64,000 bases of DNA, from NCBI GenBank assembly GCA_019155185.1, contig CM032794.1, forward strand, positions 13,618,721-13,682,720, read 5' to 3'. The notes under the pieces are model-generated. The model had not been told where the DNA came from. It worked only from the letters and a program-made list of their open reading frames with translations, and searched no databases. Each line of letters begins with the position of its first letter. Position 1 is the first letter of the stretch. This document shows positions 1 to 12,400 of this stretch, in pieces. Origin of the DNA: Beaufortia kweichowensis (Eukaryota; Chordata; Actinopteri; Cypriniformes; Gastromyzontidae). A program made the translations under genes and the position numbers.

Positions 1-3000
1 TGCTTTTAAATATTACGTATGTATTAAAGTTTACAGAGGTACTTAATTATTAATTATTATAAGATAATTGCATGGACCAACTAGATATCCAACATATAAA
101 TGTCATTACTAAAGCTCTTTATCTTGCATGAGAAAGTTATATAAGTTGTCTTCATATGATAACACAATATATTGACTCTTTCACTTTTCAAAAGGACTGT
201 ATAATAAACTGAAGAGACAGGGTAGAATCACACTGTCACATTACAGTCTTTATCATTGCTTTGTCACCCTGGGCTGTCACATTGAAGACTCTGTCTCTTA
301 TCAGGTCAGACCTCATGGTTTCCTCTTTAGAGAATGCAAGAGAAACCCATGAATAGATTTTTGAGTCCTCCCTCTTGTGCCAAGTCGGACACACAGTCCC
401 TGGTGTGTTTGTTTGTATAGTGCATGAGTATTTGTGCTCCCTTGACTGGTCATTTAAAGTAATACAGGGAATAATACTGAGGAAATGTTCATATGTGAAG
501 TCATTGGTTTATTTTAAATCACTTGTGTTTATTTCCGAAAACACCCAGTTAGTTCATGTTATACTTGACAGGAACCAGAAGAAAGTGAGAAGGGGATGCA
601 GAGTTGTTGCTATGGCAACTGGCTGTTTAATTTAGTTTTCTCTTTGATAGCCATACTGAACAAGGAGCTGACCCAGTAAATGTTGGTTAAGGTTTTTATT
701 TATACCTCTGATTAAAAGACATCCAGCATCAACAAATAATTTTTTAATAATACAAAATTAAACTGTTTATTAAATGATCACTCTGCAGGAAAGGTCTGTG
801 TGTATGTAAGCGACCTTTTAAAGTTTTTGCATCAGTCTATTGTTAATTATGATAATATTTGTCTGTATAGTTTGGCCAGCTCCTGACCTTAGAGTACAAT
901 TGTCATTATTTGTTTTGCCGTGCAGGACTGGGCTGTGGATTAAAAAGTCTGCAGTTCCTCAGAGACCCCATTGTGTCTCCTGTTAATAACAATACAGTTC
1001 CTGTGTACTGTTTTTCAAAAGACCTTGCCCTGTGCAGCTCCAGCTTTTTTGGTGTGCAACTGTGGTTTGCTCTTAAATTGACACCTTGTAAAGTAAAGGA
1101 GGTATTAAGTGAATGCTTGCTGACCTGGCGCTGTGGTTTCCTGACACCACAGACAGTTTTTACTGTTGAGAGTTATGTATTCTGTCATGCATTACAAGTT
1201 GCAATTATGTAATCTTGATGCATTCGGACAGACTGAATTGTGAATTTATTTTCAGATCTTCTGAACAACCATAATAAGGCACACCAATCACGGTTGAACT
1301 GTTTAGAAAGGTAGATCTCCAGGAGTTAAACTGTTGATGTGTTTACTAGGAAATTACTGCAAGGATCACAGGTTTGTATATAGACAGGTTTTATCAACAC
1401 CATGGTTGTTTTTTCCCTCTCTGCTTCAAGGCATTACACAAAGGTGCCATTATCAAAGACGCTTTTCCCAGCAGGCCTAATCATCACTCATAATAACATG
1501 ATCAGAGGAAGCCTGCGAGACCACAACACCTGCCAACTCTGCTTAAAGCAAATATTGATCTAAGGGAAAGATGGGGAAAGAGCCATATTACAGGAACTTC
1601 TAGAATCCTGTCCTATCGGTTTAGTAACCGTAGTGATTTCAGGTAGGATCTTATTTATAACGCTGAACTTGCCAGATCTGAAGTAAATATTAAAGATAGG
1701 AGGTGTGTATTGGTGTGTATATATCTATTCCCAAATACGTTTGTAATTCAGGAGCGATTATTAATGCAAGTGTTAGCCATTTCTTTTAGAGGGATAATAA
1801 ATAAATGTAAAAGTAGCTTGAGTGGTTTTAAATCTTTCACCTTTCCGCACCTGTCACATGGATTAAGATGACTGTGCCGTCCTTACGGGCTACCGGAGGA
1901 TCTTTCAGGCAGGTACGGACAGAGCATCACTTCATGTGCCGCTTGTCTGTCTGTCCCACACTTTGAAGTGACCGTTTTGTCATCATCCTCTGCTATTTGT
2001 TTGCTGTGCTTTATATTCAAAATTTTGTATTCTTACGTCTCAGAGACCAGTATACGTGTGCTTGTCTGTTAGGGAGTGTGAAGTTTACTTAAAGTCCTAC
2101 ACGTTTAATGCTATTCCACTCTTTCATTCCCATACAATTTCATTTGATCATTGCCTTGTAATTTACAGTTTGGCAAGTCTGCCTGTGCTGTGAGGCTGAA
2201 AATGTCTGTTTATGTCCTCCTTCACTGCTGTCTCTAAAAATGGCAGCACAGATTCACTGTGTGATTCATTTTTTTGCTCACCCCATGTGTTTACTGCACT
2301 CTCATTTAAATTGCAGTCAGCGTGTTGGCTTAAGACTGTAAACAATGCTTGCTTGCATGTGTGAGGTGCTACTTGCATGTGTGAGATGCAGGTGTAAGTG
2401 TGAGAGAGTGTTTTTGTACTGTATATGTTGTTATCAGTGTTTTTCTGAGAGAATTTAATTGAGGGACACATGTAGGAACACTGCTGGAACAAAACAACTT
2501 ATGAAATTGTTTATTATAGTCTTTGATTCTGATTGGTCGATAGCTGTGTTTTATTTATGGTAAAGTACGGGTATGACTGCTTTACTCTTAGCAACCACCC
2601 TTGAATGTGAACATGTATCACAGTAGTATTAACAGTTGAATTTAACAACAAATGCCATTAATTAACTGGAAAACTCCCATTGGTGGTTGGTGACATCACG
2701 CACCATGCACTATTAATGATAAACCAATATATTGCCATTGATGACGTTTTTTCCAATGTTGGAAGTTTTTAAATGATCGGCATTGGTCAATTAATATTTA
2801 TTTTTAGCGATAAATCTAATTCTTGATTTAATCTAAAATTAAATCTGGCGAATTAATTTCAGATCTGCAGAATCAAGAAAAATGCTTTCAAGTAAAATCT
2901 GAGGTGGATGAGATACAACCATTGTATGCTTACTGTTATTTCATTGGTGTTATATTGGCATTATATCGGGCCAGTCAGCCACAATATTTTCTCAATATTG

Positions 3001-3464
3001 GCATCGCCCATTGAAAAACTCATAACGGTTGACTCAGTGTTGTGTGTATTGTGGTAGAAAAAAGTCTGTCTGTCTGTTTCCCACAAGAAGTACTTTTATC
3101 TGGTAAAGTCAGCAATTCAGCATGAGTATCATCTGCTGACTAACCAATGGAATGTCTGTCTGTGTGTGAGGGGGCGAGAGAGAACGGCAAAGATCTCACG
3201 TACAACTGCATAAACTATTTTCACTTTGGCAGTTATAACATTTCTCAGAAGTAACCTTGCTTTCAGCAAACAAAACAACTCCTTTTGAACAGATTCATTT
3301 TCGTTTCACCATGTGTTTACCATTAGGCAGCCATCCACAATATGTGTGGGCAGGAACCACTAAAAATATTTTGATATAACCAAATATTAACAGAAAGTTG
3401 CTAAAAAGCATGCATGCCATTTGTTCTTATACACACTGATATATTTCTCTGTTGTCTTTTACAG
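1..3464. other. Intronic or upstream sequence of ano5; no supported exon
   Basis: No open frame here has anoctamin similarity or a convincing acceptor/donor pair. The open frames present (for example 375-635 and 910-1212) look like chance. The first recognisable ano5 exon begins at 3465, so this stretch is most simply intron; the missing N-terminal exons lie further upstream, or are too short or divergent for me to see. Confidence 0.5.
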
Positions 3465-6400
3465 ATAATGGAAGTATTAATCCCATTTCTGGTCGAGGAA
3501 TACAGCTGCCTGGTCACAGGGAGGTAAGATGTCAAACTAGTTTTTTTCAGAGCTTATTGTGTAGATCTGCCTTGTTTTAGAAAGAAACAGATTACTACAG
3601 TGAGTGGTATTTTGTTGTTGTGGTAAATAAAAGTTATTTAGTTTTATACAAAAGATACAGGAATATAGTACTCGGGCTGTTAGGCTGCTGTTCTAAATGT
3701 CAAAATAATGTTTTAAACATTTATGTTTGGCCAGTTTAAACAAACTTCTCTTGAAGGTCAAAAGGATTGAGGAGGCCTTTTAAAGCAATGAAAGAGTGTT
3801 ATTGGTTTTTGTCAGAACTGACATGGTGTGTTTTGACTAAACCTGGATGTGTTTAAAAATATCTGCAAGCTTATTGAATTACTCACCAGTGTGACATCAT
3901 TTTTGTGAGGAGGTATCCATAGAAGCTGCGTCCACTACTCTATACTGTATGAGATCTACTGAATTATGAATCATTACAATGAGCACCATTGTGATTACAG
4001 TTCTGTTACAGCATAAATTAGGTTATCACAAGACAGACTCCAGGCCAAAGCATAAGAATCCTCTTTCAGAATTTACTGAAAGCTTAAGTTCATCTTCATA
4101 AATAAATATTTTGCATCTATGTTATTCAGTGATTAATATGTATATTAAAGCGTTTTTGTGATGTAAATCTGTTGTAGTGTTTAAGTAATATCACGTACAT
4201 CATCGTCTCTAACAAATACCTTAAAGGGATAGTTCACCCAAAAATAAAAATTCTGTCATCATTTATTTTAGCCCTCATGTCGTTCAAAACCTGTCAATAG
4301 GGGCCAAGTTTTTTTTAGATACCAGCGTTCTTCAGAATATCTCCTTTTGTATTCTGCTAAAGAAAAAGTCAAAGAGGTTTGAAATGAAATGAGGGTGAGT
4401 AAATGATGAAAGAATTTAAATTTTTGGACAACTTTGAGACATTAACTTCAAGCAGTTCTCAGCAGCTCTGTAACAAGAGGGAGTGACCCGCTCTTATCAG
4501 AGCTGGAGTTTTGCTAGAACTCTTTGTGATATGGACATTTTGCACAATCCTTCTGTAACGTATCAAACAAGCTTTAAGTATCTGTATAAACACCAGCCAT
4601 ACTTTTGTGACTGTCAACAAACCGCTGCCAACACTTGAACAATTCTATTGGGACCAATAAGACCAGTCCTTTCTCAACTCACTGGCCTTCATTTCTTGGC
4701 CTACATGTTTTGGCCTACTGGTTAGTGAGTTGAACTCGTGACCAGGTCACCAGTTTGATTCCCAGTACCAGCAGGAAACAACTGAGGTGCCCTTGAGCAA
4801 GACACCTTACCCCTAATTGCTGCCTGGGTGCTGCAATGAGCCCCCTAGTAGGTTGCTTGGGATAAAACCATCTGCTAAATTAATAAATGTAAATGTGCAG
4901 TGTGCCTTAACAAGAGCTCTTAAAGAGTTTAGACCACTTCTTTTACTTAACGGTCTTTTTCATAATTTCTCTAGTCCAAAGTGCTTGTTTTTTAGAAACT
5001 TACAATTGTCATTTTGAGATATTGAGCAATAGTTATCCATAATTCTCTGTCATAATGAGTATTACTAGTCGGGGGGAAGTTAACACTATAACATGTAAAC
5101 CAGGTGCTCCTGTAAGAACCATCTCAGATTTCTGTTCTGCAGATTTCTGTCCTCTGCACAGCCAGCTAATTTTATTAGTTTAACAGCTTTCCCTGTTCTT
5201 GCCTCTCAGTGGCCTTATTTAGACAAATGTGCCAAGCAGGCAAGCATTTTTGTGACTTATCTGTCTTGGCTTGCCTTATGGTCTGAAGCAGGTTTGTAAG
5301 TACGGCTGGTATTTTCTCCCACATGCCTGTGATTTCACTTTGTAACAGATTGTATGTGTTACTCAATAGTGGATAGTGTATCTGTCTCTGTGAAAAGAAT
5401 AGCAGGAATGGCTAACTGTACCTCCGACATGTCTGTACTAGTACTGTATGATGAGTTTCCTGAGGTTCCTTTGGTTTCCTGTTGTTCTTTTAAGGTCAAT
5501 GTTTTGTTATTGTAGTTTTACGATTCAATTATATGGTTGATTCATGGGAGTTACATCATTTTTCTCTTACCAGTGATGTTCTTTGCAAATCTCACTGTCG
5601 CTCCTCCTGCAGCAGCTTATGATGCTATTTTTGCAGGGTTAGTGGGATGACGTTCACTCTGCTTTGTTTTTCTCTCCCTGCAGACTTCAATTCATTATCA
5701 CGCTATGTATTTCATACACTTGCTCAGGTTACGCTGCTGTGATGGTTCGTTAGTGTGCTGGCAGCTGAAAAACATAAAAGACCGTTTCATTGATAAAATC
5801 ACACGTTATGCTCATAGTTGTGTATGAGATGAAAAATGTTCCCATGATTTATATCTCTGTGTCTTCTGTAGATTGACAAGTTTGAGCAGTACCGGGACTC
5901 TGTGTATTTTAAGGATGGTGTACGTCGCATTGATTTTGTCTTGTCCTACAGTGAAGACAAGGATGGAGACAAAAAAGCGGTATGTTGCTAATATCCTTTC
6001 ATAATGATATTATTATCACACACATACTATATACAAACAGATACATTTCTATTATGATTTACCCAATTATGATTTAAATGATTTCATTAATTTCATGAAT
6101 AGTTATCATATGCACATTTTGTCATGAGACACAAGAACCAATGAAAGTACTGATGTGCTCCCATCCAGCTGGTGTGTTTCCATGGTTTAGGACAGCTAGA
6201 TAAACTCAAAATATTGTTCTCTCTCACAAAGAAATTGTTTCCTTTCAGAAGACATTTATTAATTCGCTGTCTTTTGAATTCACAATTTTGGATCCCAAAT
6301 AAAAAGATAACATGACAAGATTTTACTATAAAATTATTTGTCACTGTTTAAGTAAAGAAAAGAAGTAACTGTGCTTTCTCTCCAACATGTTCTGCACTTA

Positions 6401-9400
6401 CTCTCTTTAAACACAATTACAAATTATCAGATGTCTATTATTCCACATTGTGTATAAAAATAGCCAAAGGAGGATCTGGCCAGGGGCGTGGCAGAGCTGG
6501 ATGGTGGTTTGGGGTGAGATGTCTTCTGGGTCATATGACACACTGGGAACTAGAGAAAATAGCTGACTATGACTGAATCAGAATCAGACTATGACAAACT
6601 GAAATAGTTACACAATACACTCTGAGATTGCAGAGATTGCATAAAAACAGATCAGAAGTCAACCACTTTACTGCTCAGTGACGACTGAAGTGTTCACTGG
6701 TGAACCTGTTTGATCCCTTATAATGTAGCCTTTTTTCCAGGCTTTAGATGTTGATAATAGCCAGACTCTCTCCGTTTAATGAAGGTCATATCCCTTGAGT
6801 CATTTGTTTAAGATGATGTTCCATAAGATAAGATGCGGTAGCCATAGGTCACCAATGCTTGTGGGAAATGCATGTTTTCTCTAAAGACTGTGCGAAGGCT
6901 TGTTTACAACCTTAGACCCTTAAATGTCATTAAATGCAAAAAAGATGCAAAAACCATGAATGATATGGTACAGTGATGTAGTTAAAACGGCTAATGTTTT
7001 ATTGTGTGGTCTGTCATGTAGGAGAGAAGAAGAGAATTTGAAGCCAACCTTGAGAAGGTCGGACTGGAGCTGGAGACGGAAGATAAATCGGTGAGATATT
7101 GAATTAGGAGCTACAGATGCCCCCTTATGGTTGTACTGGCATTATGCATCTAATGTACCTGTTTTATTTCTCTCATCTCAGATTTCAAAGCTAATACCTT
7201 TTTTCTCATTTTCTCAAAGATTTATGTAGCTTAAAACACTTTGCGCATTAGTTTAATATGTATCTTGGGTATGATTTTGTCTTTGATCTTGATTTTGTTA
7301 TATACACAGTAATCTTGTTAAGCATTTGATAGTCTGATATAACATCTACTCACTCATAAACATCACCCCTGCAGGAATCTGATGACCGCAAGACGTATTA
7401 CCTGAAGATCCACGCTCCTTGGGAGGTGTTGGCCACCTATGCTGATGTGCTAAAAATCAAAGTGCCCTTTAAAGAGAGCGACATTGTTCCCAGTGTACGA
7501 GAAGGGCCCCTGGAGTGGCTCACGCATCCGTTCCGACTACCGGAGAACATCATGAGACCAGAGCCGGACTACTTCACAGCACCTTTTGACAAGAGCAAAG
7601 TAGACTTTTTCCTTATTGATGATAAGGAGACATTTTTCCCTCCTTCTACCCGCAACAGGATCGTGTACTACATCCTTACCCGCTGCCCCTACTACAAAGA
7701 AAACCATAAGGAGAAGGACAAAACGGGAATCAAACGACTGCTGAACAACGGCACCTACACCTCGGCCTACCCCCTTCATGATGTGAGTGTGAGGTGTACG
7801 CAGTGTTCATTTCTGTGTGTTTTGATTCATTCTATTGTGGCTATATTCCTCCGAATGTTATCTAGCCGTAATCTGGTTGCTGTTTGTTCTTCAGTGTCGG
7901 TATTGGAAGAAAGCACAAGACATGCATTGTGAGAGCGAGCGATATCACCTGTATAAGAACTGGGCTCGATTCCTCTGCTTTTACAAGGAGCAGCCGCTCA
8001 ATCTGATCAAGTGAGGACACGGTTGACATTCTGCTGTACATGATGCCTGACTAGAGTGCCAAACATTTTTCAGGCTATTAATGTCACAAAATCTCAAAAA
8101 GATGCTGTGAACACTGCCCCATTCTGCCAGTAAATCAGCCAAACAGATACTCTCAACCCAAACTAATGCCATCTGCTTGTTAGGTCTGATGCACCATTGC
8201 TTATGGGTCTAAACATGCCAGTGGCATACAACAAATAATACTGATAAACACTCACGGCATGCTGTAAAACTAACAAAAAAACACAACCCTGACCTGTGTC
8301 TCCATAAAGAAAATCCAGATGGCTCATATTAATTTTTTGTGAATTATTAAAATATCGCTTTGGAGATTCTGTGAGTCTAGATACTGTAGTGTACAGTGTG
8401 AGTTAATTAAAGTTTATTCATATATTGTGCTCAAAAACAGCTGTTTAAATGGTAGACTCACTTGCAAACAGTGGTGGCTCTGCCCGGAAACGGTATTCCA
8501 TACGTCACCACTTAACTGGCGGATTGATTGAGCTGAAGTTACTATGTCTTTCTAAATCGCTGAGCACAACAAAGCATCTGTTTTAATTGCAAACAGAGCC
8601 CCAGTGTTTTACTGTTTATGGAATTCAATGGCTTACTTGCAGCTGTTTCTTGTTTGGGTACGAGAAAATATTTTAACGTTGAAAGTTACAATCTTTCTTC
8701 TTCAGAACACAAAAGATATTTTAAAGAACATTGGTAATCAAACAACACTGATCCCATTGACTTCCATTGTATGGGCACAAAACTAGTCACAAAAAAGACA
8801 TTTCTCAAATATCTACTTTAGTGTTCCATATGTCAAGAGCAAATGTTTGTAAAACATTAGACTGCTCGGTAGAAGGTCAATTTACTTATTTGTCCCTTAT
8901 CTGTCACCCTAGAGTTGTTTAGCTGTTTCATTTTCATAAAGCAGCGTATCAAATAATTGCATTACTAAATTTCCTGCCTGTATCTTTGTTATAGGAAGTA
9001 CTATGGTGAAAAGATTGGTATCTACTTCGCCTGGCTTGGCTTTTATACAGAAATGCTGTTTTTGGCTGCAGTCGTGGGATTGATCTGCTTTGTTTATGGT
9101 CTTCTCAGTTACGATGACAATATCACAAGGTTAGTGATATTGATCAGGCTGAACACAGTGTTTTACGTTACATTTGGAAAATGGAGCTTGCTCATTGGAT
9201 ATGGTGTTTGTTTAATGGTTTTATGTTAGAGTTCTCCATAGTGTTATAGAATTGATGCACCTTTTTTGTTGTACAGCTATCACTGATGTGATACAGTAAC
9301 AGAGGAACTGAGATGGTTCAGTTCTACATTTTAGTAACATTCCAACTTTTACATGTGTGTGTGTGCGTGCGTGCCTGTGTTTTTAGTAAGGAGATCTGTG

Positions 9401-12400
9401 ACCATAAAATCGGTGGAATGATTGTCATGTGTCCACTCTGTGATAAAAAGTGCAGCTACTGGAAACTTAACTCAACTTGTCTGTCATCATGGGTAAGAAC
9501 GTTTCAGATACAAGCATTAAACTCCCATTCCTTTGTCACATGGATGCACAAAAGGAATATATTGACTGTTGTCAGAATACTCTTTCTCATCTGTGAATCT
9601 TTTTTTCTTAGCAATCCCATCTGTTTGATAATGCAGGGACGGTGTTCTTTGCCATGTTTATGGGCATTTGGGGTAAGTTTACACCTACTTTTTTTTAATT
9701 ACCTGCTCAATAACTCCCTCTAGGGGTTTGCAGAAGACCTGCTAATATCTCCAACTAACCTCAAGGTCTGATGAGAAACAGTGTAATTGTCTAATAAACG
9801 CAAATTCCTTGTCTGTTTTAGGGCAATTATTATGATTATTTTGTCATTCAAATTGACATACAGTTTTGTGTTCTTCATTCATTAAATAATTGCCTCAAAT
9901 GATTGTGATTATTTATTTTTTGATTATTTAATATTTAATTTTTTTGTAGTAAAGATTAGTATGCCTAATCCTTTTAAATGATAAAAGTAATTTTTTATTG
10001 AAGAAAATATATCTTTTGGTAATGTGTGAAAATTATAATAAATATATATGTAAATAATAAAAACCATTGGTGATCATACAAGACTGTGAAGTTCTAAGCA
10101 TGATAAGTCTAAGTCTAGAGTACCCAAACTAAAACTGATAAAAGGATGATATCATCTGGCTCAAGATGCAGAAAAGTGTCGAATTACTTTTGATCAACAC
10201 AAAAATACAAAGATGATACAACTTAAGTGATAGCGGAATATCGTGTAACTGTGACAGTAAATGGTGGTGATGTAGGGGTCCTGCAGATACTGCAGATTCC
10301 CAGGTTCAGCACAATCATCTACAAAGATCATAATTGTCTATGCTGTTTGAAATAGTTTGGTTTCTGTAGAATTTGCATGATGACTAATACAGGATGCCTA
10401 GCTAACCCCAAGATCTCATGAAAAGTGGTAAATGTGCATAAAACAAAGTATCCATAAAGTCCACTAATGGGCCACAGAATGTGTTCACTAAATGAATCCA
10501 CAATGAAGAAGCGTAAGGTGTGGTCTGTTTATAATGCATCACTGTCAGTAGAATCACTTGAGGGTAGTAAAGCGTACTGAGTATCAATAACTGAATACTG
10601 AACTTATTTCACACTAGTGCATTCAATGTACTGTGCACTCATATATTTAGCAATGTAATTTAGTAAAACCTAGTTAAGGACAATTAATTATTGAATAAAG
10701 GAACACCATGAGAAATTAACTAGAACTGATTGAGCAGTGTTTATTTAAAAATGAGCAGGTTTTAAATAATCCTTTGCTGGGCGATGCAAGCTTTATGGTC
10801 TGTCTCTGTGGACTCTGTGTAGTGACCCTGTTTCTGGAGTTCTGGAAGCGGCGACAGGCCCGTCTGGAGTATGAGTGGGACCTCGTGGACTTTGAGGAGG
10901 AACAGCAGCAGCTACAGATCAGGCCAGAGTATGAGCTGAAGTGCACACACCGCAGACTCAATTGCATCACACAGGTACCTATGAACACTACATGCCTTTT
11001 AAAGAAAAAGAGGGATTGTTTGAAATGAATGACATGGTGACGTACAGCAAAAATGCACATGTAATCTAACTCGTTTATTGCAACTATTCATTTTTTCTGA
11101 GTGGTGTGAGATGCTCTAAAATTCAGTTTGTAACTTTTTATGATGTTGATAATTCATATATTGTGCTTTTGCACCATTTAAGGTTAAATTTAGGGGTGGG
11201 GCTTCATTATTACTTTTTTCCAATTATTGTAAATTTGCATATCATTCACATCATACAAATGAGCCACCTTGTAAAATACTTGCAGATTGCTTTAAGATCA
11301 GGCTAAATATTTAAAGTAACACTGTAAGTAATTACCATAGTCTAAAAAGAAGATGGCAAAAATTCATTTTGGATTAGCTCTATTGTAAAAAATTGACTAA
11401 GTATGCAGTTGTTGTTAGATACAGCTGGTTGTGGCACTTGCCTTACTGACATACTCGACATACTCTTATTATTAACAGGAAATGGAGCCTTATCTCCCTC
11501 TTCCCAGTAAGTGTGCTCGATTCTGCCTGTCTGGAGCAACTGTTCTCTTCTGGGTGAGTCAGCTAAACTCATGCTTACAATAGGTTATCCATCAATTTGA
11601 TATGTTCCAATAAGATGTTTTGTTTTTCACAACTTGATGCTGGCATATTTGGCACTCAAAAATCCAGGTTACATGCATACTAACTTTACATAGCTAGATT
11701 CTTAAAAGTCTCCTTAAAAGTCCTTTCCTGTGTCTTGTGTTTATTAGATGTTTCTGATCGTAGCCTGTATAATGGGAGTGATCGCTTACAGATTAGCAGT
11801 GTATGCAGCATTTGCCAGCGTTATGAAGGACAGCCCCACCAGTAAGATCCAGCTGGTTGGCTCTCTCATCACCCCTCAGCTCGCCACATCCGTCACCGCT
11901 TCCTGCATTAACTTTGTCATTATCCTCGTCCTCAATTTCCTTTATGAAAATGTGGCCATTTGGATCACTGATATGGGTGAGTGGAAATAGCATCCTGGCA
12001 TTGCCATAGCAGACCAGAAATTGAGATGTGGTTTAAGTTTAATTGTGGATCCAAAGAGTGACAAGTTAACACTGATATGCCTATACAGTATAGAAAATCG
12101 AATTATGTTTCAATGTTTGCCCATATGTTTATTCAGCTGTATGGAAAATGTTTTTGGCTTAATCTCCGTTTATAATTCCCAGAAATTCCCAAGACCCATC
12201 TGGAGTATGAGAACAAGCTGACTACGAAGATGTTTATGTTCCAGTTTGTGAACTACTACTCTTCCTGTTTCTATGTGGCATTCTTCAAAGGGAAATTTGT
12301 GGGTTATCCAGGCAACTACAGTTATATGTTTGGAAAGTGGAGCGGTCTGAGAAACGAAGAGGTGAGACGGTGTAAAATATCAGCCCTTTAGAAGACATAA

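Noticed and set aside
2650..3020. Possible degraded transposon with CCAATATATTGCC-like and inverted AATATTGGCATCG-like blocks
   Set aside because: The inverted similarity is short and AT-rich; the ends cannot be defined without a repeat library.
9313..9723. 136-codon open frame as an independent gene
   Set aside because: It contains the real ano5 exon 9387-9492 plus intron read-through on both sides.
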